Source of the DNA: Ancrocorticia sp039812645
Lineage (GTDB): Bacteria > Actinomycetota > Actinomycetes > Actinomycetales > Actinomycetaceae
Reading direction: 5' to 3'
NCBI GenBank assembly: GCA_039812645.1
Contig: JBDIAV010000003.1
Location: 30,979 to 94,978 of the forward strand
DNA: 64,000 bases
Below, piece after piece: positions 1-8,271 of this stretch; positions within the stretch are counted from its first letter, which is position 1, and each line of letters begins with the position of its first letter. The position numbers were made by a program, and so were the translations under genes. Under the pieces are notes generated by a model. It was not told the origin of the DNA, searched no databases, and was given only the letters and a program-made list of their open reading frames with translations.

Positions 1-1
1 G

Positions 2-1654
2 AAGCTGACAGTGACTGATAGTAATGGGTTGACCGGGACGAGCACCAAGTCGGTGACGGTTCAGGCTTCTGCTTACGCTAACGCTGTACTTGAGGACGAT
101 CCGTTACTTTATTATCGCTTGGGCGGCTCATCTGTTGACTTAGCAGGGAGCAACAATCCGAGTTACACGGCGGGTGTCACGACGGTCACTCCAGGAGGTG
201 TCGTTGGGACGAACTCTGCTGCATCGAATTTTGCCGGGGCGAAGACCAGCATCGTGTCCAGCTCGTCAACTTCGGCGCTCCCTGACGGTCTTTCCCAGGA
301 GGTCTGGTTCAAGACCACCAGCACGAGTGGCGGAAAGATTATTGGATATGGATCAAGTAAGGCTGCAAACTCCGGAACTACTTGCCGCAATGTCTACATG
401 ACAAACGCTGGCAAGGTGATCTTCGGTGTCTATTCCGGGTCGAGGAAGACGATTGCCAGCCCCAAGTCCTACAACGACGGCGTCTGGCACCACATGGTGA
501 CGACCTTCGGTAGCGACGGTATGAAGCTGTATATCGATGGCCAGCTTGTGGCGTCACAGGCATCGGTTACCACGGGGCGGTCCTTTGCCGGTTACTGGAG
601 GATTGGCGGCGACAATCTCAATGGTTGGCCCAGCCGACCAAGCTCGGATTACTTCGCAGGTCAGATGAATGATTTTGCAATTTATCCGTCCGTGCTTTCA
701 CCGGAGACGATTGCCGCACACTACGCTAAGGGTAAGGATCTGACTGCCCCGACGGCGGCGTTCGCTGCGAACCCGACAGACGTGCAGGTAGCGTTTGATG
801 CCTCAGCATCCTCCGCTGCGGGGAGTGCTTCAATTAGCTCGTACGCGTGGGACTTTGGTGACGAGAAGACCGGATCTGAAGGTCCGACGACGACGCACAC
901 GTACGCCGCCGCCGGTACCTACCAGGTGAAGCTGACAGTGACTGACAGCAATGGGATGACTGGAACGAGCACTAAATCGGTAACGGTTACCGCTCCACCT
1001 GAGGAGCCCACTGTACCCGGTGTGATTGCTTCCGATAACTTCAATCGCCAGATAGCGTCAGGGTGGGGAACTGCTGACACTGGAGGAGCATGGACTACGT
1101 GGACAGCGGTTGCGTCACGAGCTTCGGTCAATAATGGTTCAGGAAAGATTTCGTTGCCGCCCGGCTATGCTCGTAACCTCGTGTTGAGGAATGCGTCCCC
1201 TACAGATTCCGAATCCTCAGTTCAGTTTTCGGTCAATGGAACGCCCGCCATGGGTGATGCTTTTGCAGGTATATCTGCCCGCATGACAGATTCCACAAGC
1301 TATACCGTGAGAGCCAGAATGAAGAGTGATGGCACCGTGTGGCTTGTTCCGCGTCGTGGCTCGACGAATCTCCCTGAGGTTCAGGTTCCCGGCGTCACAT
1401 GGTCTGGTAACGAGGTCTTCAATCTTAAGATGAGGGTGACAGGTACAAAGCCGACCAAGATTGAGGCACGGATATGGAAGGATGGCTCGTCCGAGCCTTC
1501 TGTATGGCAGCTTTCAAGGACGGATGCTACGGCGGCGCTTCAGAGTGCTGGGTATGTTGGTCTTCACGCCGCGCATGCCAGCGGTACCCCGGGAACAATT
1601 GAAGTTCTCTTCGATTCTTTCCGTGTTGTCGACCTGGGCCAGGCAAACAACTGA
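2..1654 (+). CDS. PKD/LamG-domain secreted protein, C-terminal part (5' truncated)
   Basis: The reading frame is open from base 2 at the window edge, so this is the C-terminal part of a larger protein and the GTG at base 11 is not a real start. The first residues are the end of a PKD domain (KLTVTDSNG) whose near-identical copy recurs around codons 260-330. Between the two lies a LamG/concanavalin-like domain with the hallmarks VWFKT, GVWHHMV and LYIDGQ. The last 210 residues form a second beta-rich module beginning SDNFNR, of a type seen at the C-terminus of actinobacterial surface and polysaccharide-locus proteins. There is no LPXTG motif or C-terminal membrane segment, so it is probably secreted or held by the missing N-terminus. 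It lies just upstream of a glycan gene cluster, which suggests binding or trimming of a surface carbohydrate (inference). Confidence 0.8.
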   Translation, partial: KLTVTDSNGLTGTSTKSVTVQASAYANAVLEDDPLLYYRLGGSSVDLAGSNNPSYTAGVTTVTPGGVVGTNSAASNFAGAKTSIVSSSSTSALPDGLSQEVWFKTTSTSGGKIIGYGSSKAANSGTTCRNVYMTNAGKVIFGVYSGSRKTIASPKSYNDGVWHHMVTTFGSDGMKLYIDGQLVASQASVTTGRSFAGYWRIGGDNLNGWPSRPSSDYFAGQMNDFAIYPSVLSPETIAAHYAKGKDLTAPTAAFAANPTDVQVAFDASASSAAGSASISSYAWDFGDEKTGSEGPTTTHTYAAAGTYQVKLTVTDSNGMTGTSTKSVTVTAPPEEPTVPGVIASDNFNRQIASGWGTADTGGAWTTWTAVASRASVNNGSGKISLPPGYARNLVLRNASPTDSESSVQFSVNGTPAMGDAFAGISARMTDSTSYTVRARMKSDGTVWLVPRRGSTNLPEVQVPGVTWSGNEVFNLKMRVTGTKPTKIEARIWKDGSSEPSVWQLSRTDATAALQSAGYVGLHAAHASGTPGTIEVLFDSFRVVDLGQANN

Positions 1655-1796
1655 TCAGGGGGATGATTGCCGGAGTGTCTATAGAGAAGTACATGGTGAG
1701 ACCCTCCGGCATGACTCCCTAATTGTCCTGAGAAACGCAAGGAGTTCTTCTCCATATAAGGTACAATCGGGAACGGTCTGAACGAGAGGAGAAAGC

Positions 1797-2738
1797 GTGT
1801 CAGATCTTTCCGTCGCTATTGGAGTACTGACCTTCAAGCGCACCGAGTCTCTCGAGCAGTTGCTCCCGAGACTCCTCGCCCAACTGGATACCCTTCCTTC
1901 GGACATCCGAGGAGAGATCCTGGTCATTGATAATGACCCCGAGCGGTCTGCAGAATCCACGGTGAGTGGTTTTCACTCATCAATTCGTTACATCAATGAA
2001 CCAATTCCCGGTATTGCTGCGGCGCGACAGCGGTGCCTTGAGGAAGCGGTTGAGTTTGACCTGCTGCAGTTCATCGACGACGACGAGGAGCCCATCGGTG
2101 ACTGGCTGCTGACGATGATTAACACGTGGCTGACTTTTGATCGACCGGCCGGTGTGGCTGGTCGGGTCATCCCGCACTATGAGGTGCCTCCGAGTGAGTG
2201 GATCATTGCCGGAGGATTCTTTGAGCGACGTCATTACCCTTCGGGTACAGAAGTGGGTGCGGCGTCCTCGGGCAATCTCCTTCTCGATCTCCATCAGGTT
2301 CGTACCTATGGGGTGGACTTTGATCGCTCGCTAGGGTTGGCGGGAGGCGAGGACACGCTTTTTACCTCCACTCTCGTTGCTTCAGGCGGGCGCATCGTGT
2401 TTTGTGATGAGGCTGGTGTTACGGATCTTGTTCCTGCACAGCGCAGTACCCGTAAGTGGGTGCTCCAGCGTAAGTGGTTCCATGGAAACACAGCGTCTTC
2501 GATCAAACTCCGCGGTAGTTTTGGCTGGCGTAGGTGGATCATGAGAGTGGGCCTCGTTGCCGGTGGTGGTGCGCGCGCCGTCGTCGGTTTGGTGAAAGTG
2601 TTTTTGGGTAAAATCACCCGAAATCTATCCATGAATGCTCAAGGGTGGAAGCTGACGTACAGGGGTCTCGGTATGGCTTCTGGGGGGCTGGGGCGTGTGC
2701 GAGCTGAGTATGCTCGAAAGGAGAAAAAGGCTGCATGA
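1797..2738 (+). CDS. Glycosyltransferase family 2
   Basis: This 313-residue GT-A fold enzyme probably adds a sugar from a nucleotide donor during surface glycan synthesis. The N-terminus shows the GT2 nucleotide-binding strand (VAIGVLTFKR), then VIDNDPERS, GIAAARQ and the metal-binding acidic run DDDEE near residue 97. The GGEDT motif near residue 183 resembles the usual GT2 ED motif. The C-terminal 100 residues are basic with possible membrane-associated helices. The start is GTG, chosen for the GAGGAG ribosome-binding site 7 bases upstream. The next gene overlaps by 4 bases (ATGA), so the two are translationally coupled. It is clearly paralogous to the GT2 at 8272-9219, with which it shares DNDPERSAE and GIAAAR. 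Donor and acceptor cannot be read from the sequence. Confidence 0.85.
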   Translation: MSDLSVAIGVLTFKRTESLEQLLPRLLAQLDTLPSDIRGEILVIDNDPERSAESTVSGFHSSIRYINEPIPGIAAARQRCLEEAVEFDLLQFIDDDEEPIGDWLLTMINTWLTFDRPAGVAGRVIPHYEVPPSEWIIAGGFFERRHYPSGTEVGAASSGNLLLDLHQVRTYGVDFDRSLGLAGGEDTLFTSTLVASGGRIVFCDEAGVTDLVPAQRSTRKWVLQRKWFHGNTASSIKLRGSFGWRRWIMRVGLVAGGGARAVVGLVKVFLGKITRNLSMNAQGWKLTYRGLGMASGGLGRVRAEYARKEKKAA

Positions 2739-3466
2739 ACCCGTCAGTAAAGCAAGCGCGTAGGTTAGTGCGCCGAGGACTCGACGTCGTCACTAGCCCG
2801 GTTGGTTCAGTTCTTCGGTTCCGGGGCATCGGGTCAGCGATTGCTCTGACATTCGATGATGGTCCTGACCCTGACGTCACACCCGCGCTACTTGATGTGT
2901 TGGCAGATGCTGGAGCGTCAGCTACCTTCTTTATGCTCGAGACGCGCGTACGCCGCTATCCGGAGATTGCCCGGAGTGTAAGGGATGCCGGTCATGAAAT
3001 CGCTTTGCACGGACTTGATCACCGCAGATTGACTGATCTCAGTCCCGCCGACGCAGCTGCTTCCATTGCGCGTGGCAAGGTGGAGCTGGAATCCGCCCTT
3101 GACGTGCCGATCCGCTGGTTCCGACCGCCTTATGGTGCGCATGATTTGCGCATCTGGCGGACAGCACGAGCTTTAGGTATGGATGTGATGTTGTGGGGTC
3201 CGTCGCTCCATGATTGGGCGGAGGAGACTCGGGAACAGCGATGGTCAAAGATTAATGCACGTCCAGGTGACATCGTGCTCGGACATGATGGCATTGCTGG
3301 CGCTATAGACGGTGCCGGTGACGATGCGCTTCCTCCTAACCTTGATCGGGCCCAGTGGGCAGGTGAGGTACTGGAGCACTACCGTTCACAGGGATTGACG
3401 TCGATTACCGTCAGCGAAGCGGCTAGGTGGGGTAAGGCAGTGCGAGGGGCGCGCTGGACTCGCTGA
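2735..3466 (+). CDS. Polysaccharide deacetylase (NodB homology domain, CE4)
   Basis: This 243-residue protein is a carbohydrate esterase family 4 deacetylase, which removes acetyl groups from N- or O-acetylated sugars with a divalent metal. The motifs are in order: LTFDDGPDP (catalytic base and metal aspartates), HEIALHGLDHRR (two metal histidines), RWFRPPYGAHD (catalytic-site Arg), then MLWGPSLHDW and the late IVLGHDG histidine. The first 25 residues are basic without a clear signal peptide, so a cytoplasmic or membrane-edge location is possible. It overlaps the upstream GT2 by 4 bases, which argues that both modify the same glycan or its lipid-linked precursor. Confidence 0.9.
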   Translation: MNPSVKQARRLVRRGLDVVTSPVGSVLRFRGIGSAIALTFDDGPDPDVTPALLDVLADAGASATFFMLETRVRRYPEIARSVRDAGHEIALHGLDHRRLTDLSPADAAASIARGKVELESALDVPIRWFRPPYGAHDLRIWRTARALGMDVMLWGPSLHDWAEETREQRWSKINARPGDIVLGHDGIAGAIDGAGDDALPPNLDRAQWAGEVLEHYRSQGLTSITVSEAARWGKAVRGARWTR

Positions 3467-3479
3467 GGTCTGGAGATCC

Positions 3480-3547
3480 CGCCAATAAGTCATGGCCTAC
3501 TGCGGATGTCACGGAATCTTGTCTGGCAGCGTGAGGACTTCGTCCTC
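3480..3547 (+). repeat. Dispersed repeat copy A
   Basis: This stretch aligns to 17638-17705 with about 55 of 67 positions identical by hand count. Both copies end in a gaggactt-N-gtcctc hairpin. The first 30 bases (from 3474) also match the reverse complement of the terminator stem at 62571-62608 with one mismatch before the right arm diverges. All three copies are intergenic. Confidence 0.7.
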
Positions 3548-3619
3548 TTAACAACGTCCTCATCCTCACCATCGAGTGCTTGCACTCGTGGTTTCGGATG
3601 TCGTCGTTGTGTCCACTCA

Positions 3620-3638
3620 CCGGCACCACCAGTGCCGG
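3620..3638. repeat. Short hairpin
   Basis: Seven-base perfect arms (ccggcac and gtgccgg) surround a 5-base loop. It sits in the palindrome-rich intergenic region. Function unknown. Confidence 0.5.
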
Positions 3639-3674
3639 ATTCGTCGTGGGGACAAGCCCGCAGTCAGCTTCCTG

Positions 3675-3710
3675 GTTCGAGGTGTGAGTACACGTACTCA
3701 CACCTCGAAC
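3675..3710. repeat. Perfect long palindrome
   Basis: Sixteen-base perfect arms (gttcgaggtgtgagta and its complement) surround the loop CACG. No T-run follows on either strand, so it is less terminator-like than its neighbours and may be an operator or a REP-like unit. Confidence 0.7.
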
Positions 3711-3864
3711 TGCGTCGCTGTCCGCCGTGCCAGTCAAGCCCCGCACCATCCTCGTGACGGCCGAACCTAGTGGCGCAACCTCCTAGATAGAGAAATGTGT
3801 TCGTGGCCAAGAGGAGTGTCTCCATAAGAAGGTGACGAGACGCCCGCCCGGCAGATTTATGTCC

Positions 3865-3908
3865 CATGGGGAGGGGGAGACCGATACTTCGGCCTCCCCC
3901 TCCCCATG
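3865..3908. terminator. Bidirectional terminator
   Basis: Fifteen-base perfect arms (catggggagggggag and its complement) flank a 14-base loop, between the convergent deacetylase and GT4 genes. Confidence 0.8.
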
Positions 3909-3945
3909 TGTGGCTACGACCACATCAACAGGCTCCGGTGCCCGG

Positions 3946-5091
3946 TTAGCTGGTAGCTGCCTGAGCCAAAACGCGTGCGATTTCCTGCTGGTAGCGCAGA
4001 ACAGTGAAGCGCGATGTGGCATTATCAAATCCCGCGCGCGCGAGTTCTGCGGCGCGCTCTGGATCATCAAGGAGTTCTTTCAGTGCCCGCGCGAGATCGC
4101 TGGCCGAATCCGGCTGGGCATGAAGACCGTTCGTCCCATCGGTGATGATTTCAGTGAGACCCTGGACTGCTGAAACAACTAGGGGGCGGTAAGCAAGTTG
4201 TGCTTCGACCGCAACGTTCCCAAACGGTTCCACACGCGATGGCACAATAACGATGTCCGCTGCGGCGAGAGAATTCCACACGGGGCGGACATAGCCGTGG
4301 AACGTTACCGCATCCGCGAGGTCGTCCTTGCTCGCACGTTCACGGAGCTCATCCTCAAACCATTCGTATCCGGGGAAGATCGCTCCGTAGAGATCAAGAT
4401 GAACGTTGTATCCCTGCGAGCGCAGCTGCGCGACGGCTTCTAGCGCGATATCTGTACCCTTGCGGGGACTCAGCCTCCCTACAAGAGCGACGTGGGTCGG
4501 ACCGGAATGGGCGGGGTGCGGCTGAGATTCGGTTTCTGGACCGGGTACACCATTGTAGACAAGCTCGAGCTTGTTCTTGAGAAGAGGAAGAACGCTGGTA
4601 ATTGCGCGGGCGGCGGCATTGCTGTTGACGACACCGATTTTTGCAAGGGCGAGGGGGGATACAAGGGCCGTCCGAACGATTCGAGAACCATCCTCCTCCG
4701 CTTCATGCACATGGACAACAGAGGGGATGTGGGACACAAGGGCGGCTACCTGCCATACTGGAATCGTCAGAGTATTGACCCATACGACGCTCGGACGCAG
4801 CGAGCGTAGAAGCCGACGGGCACCGAGCGTAGCGTTGATTGTGTCCCGAAGAAAGCCAAGGATTCGCCGGGGATGTAGGAGTGCCTTCCGAAGAACGGGG
4901 AAGGGAATGACGAGGATATCGGCGCCACGTTCAGCGAGCAGTGGTAACAGGGGACCCTCGTGAGGAATTGTGACGACAACCCGCCACCCCGCATCGACAA
5001 ATCCAGTGACGGTCTCTAAGAGCTGTAGATCTGATCCGTAGAGATCGGGGGAGGGGTGCGCCACGAGGACTGTTCGTTGCTCTTCTGACAC
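3946..5091 (-). CDS. Glycosyltransferase family 4 (GT-B fold)
   Basis: This 381-residue retaining glycosyltransferase probably extends the surface polysaccharide. The N-terminal Rossmann domain begins VLVAHPSPDLYGSDLQ, where the YGSD loop fits the acceptor/donor site of GT4 enzymes. The C-terminal half has the GT4 donor-binding core: VGRLSPRKGTD, then VIVPSRVEPFGNVAVEA with the EX7E-type glutamates. The start is the GTG at 5091, preceded by AAAGGAG at 8 bases. An in-frame upstream extension to 5325 would add about 78 unlikely residues and overlap the divergent promoter region. It is transcribed away from the DUF1972 glycosyltransferase. Confidence 0.87.
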   Translation of the reverse strand: MSEEQRTVLVAHPSPDLYGSDLQLLETVTGFVDAGWRVVVTIPHEGPLLPLLAERGADILVIPFPVLRKALLHPRRILGFLRDTINATLGARRLLRSLRPSVVWVNTLTIPVWQVAALVSHIPSVVHVHEAEEDGSRIVRTALVSPLALAKIGVVNSNAAARAITSVLPLLKNKLELVYNGVPGPETESQPHPAHSGPTHVALVGRLSPRKGTDIALEAVAQLRSQGYNVHLDLYGAIFPGYEWFEDELRERASKDDLADAVTFHGYVRPVWNSLAAADIVIVPSRVEPFGNVAVEAQLAYRPLVVSAVQGLTEIITDGTNGLHAQPDSASDLARALKELLDDPERAAELARAGFDNATSRFTVLRYQQEIARVLAQAATS

Positions 5092-5403
5092 TAGGTACTC
5101 CTTTTGAAAAGACAATTTCAATGTAACGGACGTCAATCGTGCCGTATCTGACACCATTATTCCACTGATTGTCATCAAGTTACGCATTATTATGTACAAA
5201 GGCTTTGCTTTTGAGACTCGTATCGCTGTGTCGCCACGGTTCATAGACCGAGCCCGGCCTGGGCTGAGTGGTGGTCTAGTATGGCGACGGGCACGCAGCA
5301 CATCGGACAGATCAGGGAGAAACATGATCGTGAATGGTCGCAGAGTCGTCGAAGCACCCCTCTACGCACCCCTCTACTTTGGTATGACATTAGGAGTCTT
5401 GTT
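5092..5403. other. Divergent intergenic region
   Basis: These 312 bases separate the divergently transcribed GT4 genes and should hold both promoters. The sequence is comparatively AT-rich around 5100-5200. No gene is supported here, and no single promoter could be assigned with confidence. Confidence 0.6.
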
Positions 5404-6567
5404 GTGAAGCGTTCATTATCAATAGCAATGGTGGGAACCCGTGGGGCTCCCGCACACTACGGGGGGTTCGAGACCGCGGTTGAAGAGATCGGTGTTCGTC
5501 TTGCAGATCGCGGCCACCAGGTTCGCGTGTATTGCCGCACAGGTAACTCTGACGTCACCGGCACATATCGTGGAATGGAACTGGTCACTCTGCCCGCATT
5601 GCGGCAGCGAAGCCTGGAAACGTTGAGCCACACCGGTCTCTCAGCTTTCCACCTGGCGGCCCACCGAACGGATGTGGCTTTCCTTTTCAATGCGGCGAAT
5701 TCACCCTTCCTTCCCGTTTTCCGGGCTGCTCGCATCCCGGTTGCCACTCATGTGGACGGGCTTGAGTGGAAGCGCGGCAAATGGGGCAAGGGCGGTCAGC
5801 GTTATTACCGCGGCGCCGAGACTGCGTCGGTGTGGATGTCCGATGCTCTCATTGCCGACGCGCAGGGAATTGCCGACTACTACCTCGACGAGTACAACAT
5901 TCCTACGGAGCTCATCGCCTACGGTGCTCCGATCATCGAAGATGCGGGAAGCGGTAAGCTGGCGGAGCTTGACCTCGCCCCAGACGCCTTCCATCTGGCA
6001 GTCGCCCGATTCGAACCGGAGAACCATATCCACCTCATTGTGGAGGGCTACGTTCGTTCCACTGCCAAGCTACCGCTCGTGGTGGTCGGCTCGGCTCCGT
6101 ACGCAAACGAATACACGGCGAAGATCAAGGCGATTGCTGGAAACGACCCTCGGGTTCGGCTTCTCGGCGGTGTCTGGGATCAGGAGCTGCTCGATCAGCT
6201 CTACGCTAACGCATTGACCTACCTGCATGGCCATTCCGTCGGCGGTACTAATCCGTCGTTGTTGCGTGCCATCGGAGCAGGAGCAGCCACCTCGGCGTTT
6301 GACGTCTCCTTTAATCGTGAAGTTGTGGGCGAGGCGGGTACCTTCTTCGCCAACGCGGAAGATGTGGCCCGTCTGGTTGAGGCCGCTGAGGCCGATGTTC
6401 CAGGGCAACGTGCGCGGGGAGTACAACTGCGTGAGCGCGCTCGCGCCTACGATTGGGATCTGGTGGCTGATGGATATGAGGACCTTGCTTTCCGGTTGGC
6501 TGCCAGGACCACGCCCGGAACTCATTTCGGCCGTCGTCGTCGCAAGGTGAAGGGATCAGGAAAGTGA
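5404..6567 (+). CDS. DUF1972-type glycosyltransferase (GT4, rhamnosyltransferase-like)
   Basis: This 387-residue protein carries the DUF1972 N-terminal signature MVGTRGAPAHYGGFET, typical of GT-B enzymes that add rhamnose or related deoxysugars in surface-polymer assembly. The C-terminal GT4 domain shows VARFEPENHIHLIVEG, GGVWDQELLDQLYANA and HGHSVGGTNPSLLRA. The start is the GTG at 5404 with TTAGGAG 7 bases upstream, giving the expected N-terminus (MKRSLSIAMVGTRG). A longer frame back to 5281 lacks family similarity. It overlaps the CDP-alcohol phosphotransferase by 4 bases (GTGA), so the two are coupled. Confidence 0.9.
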   Translation: MKRSLSIAMVGTRGAPAHYGGFETAVEEIGVRLADRGHQVRVYCRTGNSDVTGTYRGMELVTLPALRQRSLETLSHTGLSAFHLAAHRTDVAFLFNAANSPFLPVFRAARIPVATHVDGLEWKRGKWGKGGQRYYRGAETASVWMSDALIADAQGIADYYLDEYNIPTELIAYGAPIIEDAGSGKLAELDLAPDAFHLAVARFEPENHIHLIVEGYVRSTAKLPLVVVGSAPYANEYTAKIKAIAGNDPRVRLLGGVWDQELLDQLYANALTYLHGHSVGGTNPSLLRAIGAGAATSAFDVSFNREVVGEAGTFFANAEDVARLVEAAEADVPGQRARGVQLRERARAYDWDLVADGYEDLAFRLAARTTPGTHFGRRRRKVKGSGK

Positions 6568-7307
6568 ACGAAGCTGTCAACGAAAGCTATCTAGACATTG
6601 TTCGGCGCCTCTCGGCCGCCCAGAAGGGTGCGGCCCGCAGTGCGCCCGCGTACTCTCGTTTTGTCAATCGCAAAATCGGTCGTTTGCTCGCCGCCGCCGC
6701 CTACAAGGCTGGGCTTACCCCCAATCAGGTAACCGGTATCAGTGCTCTTCACACCTTTACCGGCATCGCGCTGCTAGCCCTTGTTCCGCCGAGCTGGTGG
6801 CTTGGCATCCTCGTGTTGATTCTCCTTGTGCTGGGCTACGCCTGGGATTCCGCCGACGGCCAAGTTGCTCGCCTGACCGGAACTGGAAGTTCTGCCGGCG
6901 AGTGGCTCGATCACATCTGCGATGCTTTTAAGGTGGTGTCGCTGCCGCTTGGCATGCTCATCGGTCTTTATCGCTTTGATGCGGTGGATTCGGTGTGGTT
7001 GCTCGTGCCGATCGTCAACGCTATTACGTCCTCCGTCCAATTCTTTGCGATGATCCTCACTGAACAGTTGCGGCGGGCTCATGGAGTGACGTCAAAGGCT
7101 GAGACGGGAGGTCGCGCTCCATGGCTACGCTCCGTGCTGGTGCTGCCCACCGATTACGGTGTGCTGTGCCTGGCATTCGCGCTCTACGGTTCCACGCAGT
7201 TATTTGTTGGTATCTACGGGCTTATTACGCTCGCGACGGTTGGTTTCCTTTGCCTGGCATTGCCAAAGTGGTTCCGGGACGTTCGCGCTCTCGGTTCTAC
7301 TCAGTAG
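6564..7307 (+). CDS. CDP-alcohol phosphatidyltransferase family protein
   Basis: This 247-residue integral membrane enzyme transfers a phosphate-linked group from a CDP-activated donor to an alcohol. The complete family motif D-x2-DG-x2-AR-x8-G-x3-D-x3-D is present (from WDSADGQVAR to GEWLDHICDAFK, about residues 93-121), so the metal and CDP site should be active. Several hydrophobic segments follow, consistent with six membrane helices. It starts with a GTG overlapping the DUF1972 glycosyltransferase stop and is followed 9 bases later by a GT2. Its place inside a glycan operon suggests it makes a phosphodiester in the glycan or its lipid anchor rather than a housekeeping phospholipid (inference). 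Confidence 0.9.
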   Translation: MNEAVNESYLDIVRRLSAAQKGAARSAPAYSRFVNRKIGRLLAAAAYKAGLTPNQVTGISALHTFTGIALLALVPPSWWLGILVLILLVLGYAWDSADGQVARLTGTGSSAGEWLDHICDAFKVVSLPLGMLIGLYRFDAVDSVWLLVPIVNAITSSVQFFAMILTEQLRRAHGVTSKAETGGRAPWLRSVLVLPTDYGVLCLAFALYGSTQLFVGIYGLITLATVGFLCLALPKWFRDVRALGSTQ

Positions 7308-7316
7308 GGGGAGACC

Positions 7317-8207
7317 ATGACGATGTCTACAGATGCCCGGCTCGTCGTCGTAAACTACGGTTCATCGCGACTGCTCGAAAAGAATCTGGCACAGCTTCCG
7401 AATACGGCCCACGTGGTTGTTGTTGATAACTTCTCTGGGGACGCGGAACGTTCACGGATGAAGGATCTTGGTTCCTCGCGTGGCTGGACAGTCCTCACTC
7501 CCGAAGCGAACCTGGGGTTCGGAGATGGTGTTAATCTGGGCGTTGAGCGAGCGTTCGTTGATGGTGCCGATGTAGTTGTTGTGCTCAATCCAGATGCGGT
7601 GATGACGGCGGAGAATCTTGACGGATTGGTTGCCTCGGTTCTTGCTCATCCAGGGGCGCTTGTTTCTCCGCTCATGTCGGACAGCAGTGGAAAGATCACA
7701 TATTCCGGGCAGGAAGTCGATGTAGAAGTTGGCCGCAACCGGCGTGCAAATTTTGCTACAGCTCAGCATCCTTGGCTGACTGGTGCCTGTCTCGCTTTTA
7801 CATTGGAGGCGTGGCGCACGTCGGGAGGCTTCGGTGGAGACTACTTCCTGTATTGGGAGGATGTGGACATATCGTGGGCGATGGTTGCCCACGGAGGTTC
7901 TCTTCACCTCGAGGATTCGGTGGTAGTCGTCCATGACGAAGGTGGAACACAGTCGAAGTCGCGCGTCAGCTCGAAGTCGCCCACCTACATCTATTACAAC
8001 TGCCGTAATCGCCTAGTATTTGCGGCTCGTCATCTTACTCCAGAGCAGCAGCGGCGTTGGGCACGACTGAGTCCGCGCTATGCCCGTGAGGTCTTGCTGA
8101 GTGGTGGATCACGCTTAGCGATGGTCTCGCCAAAGCACGTATGGGCGGCCGTTCGGGGTACTGTGTCGGGATTGATTCATTTACGTTCAATGCGTTCAAA
8201 CGGATAG
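7317..8207 (+). CDS. Glycosyltransferase family 2 (rhamnosyltransferase-like)
   Basis: This 296-residue GT2 enzyme resembles WbbL-like rhamnosyltransferases. Visible motifs are VVVNYGSS, VVVDNFSGD, NLGFGDGVNLG, the NPDA metal-binding motif near residue 90, and GGFGGDYFLYWEDVDISW carrying the ED catalytic-base motif. A GGGGGAG ribosome-binding site lies 3 bases before the ATG at 7317 and 9 bases before an in-frame ATG at 7323, so the true start could be either. It is the last gene of the DUF1972-GT/CDP-alcohol phosphotransferase/GT2 operon, followed by a bidirectional terminator. Confidence 0.9.
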   Translation: MTMSTDARLVVVNYGSSRLLEKNLAQLPNTAHVVVVDNFSGDAERSRMKDLGSSRGWTVLTPEANLGFGDGVNLGVERAFVDGADVVVVLNPDAVMTAENLDGLVASVLAHPGALVSPLMSDSSGKITYSGQEVDVEVGRNRRANFATAQHPWLTGACLAFTLEAWRTSGGFGGDYFLYWEDVDISWAMVAHGGSLHLEDSVVVVHDEGGTQSKSRVSSKSPTYIYYNCRNRLVFAARHLTPEQQRRWARLSPRYAREVLLSGGSRLAMVSPKHVWAAVRGTVSGLIHLRSMRSNG

Positions 8208-8223
8208 CACCTATTTCTCTCAA

Positions 8224-8263
8224 CAATGAGGGGGACCAGCTTAAAAGCTGGTCCCCCTCATTG
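8224..8263. terminator. Bidirectional terminator
   Basis: Nineteen-base perfect arms (caatgagggggaccagctt and its complement) with a 2-base spacer lie between two convergent glycosyltransferase genes. Confidence 0.85.
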
Positions 8264-8271
8264 CGTTACGA

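Larger units (their letters stand above)
3467..3945. other. Intergenic region rich in palindromes
   Basis: No gene is supported in these 479 bases between convergent genes. They hold a 67-base dispersed repeat (3480-3547), a small hairpin (3620-3638), a 36-base palindrome (3675-3710) and a strong bidirectional terminator (3865-3908). Short open frames here are arginine-rich and have no ribosome-binding site. Confidence 0.7.

Noticed and set aside
1668..1711. Weak hairpin after the PKD/LamG gene (tgccggag/ctccggca)
   Set aside because: Only 8 bases pair around a 28-base loop with no T-run, so I did not call a terminator.
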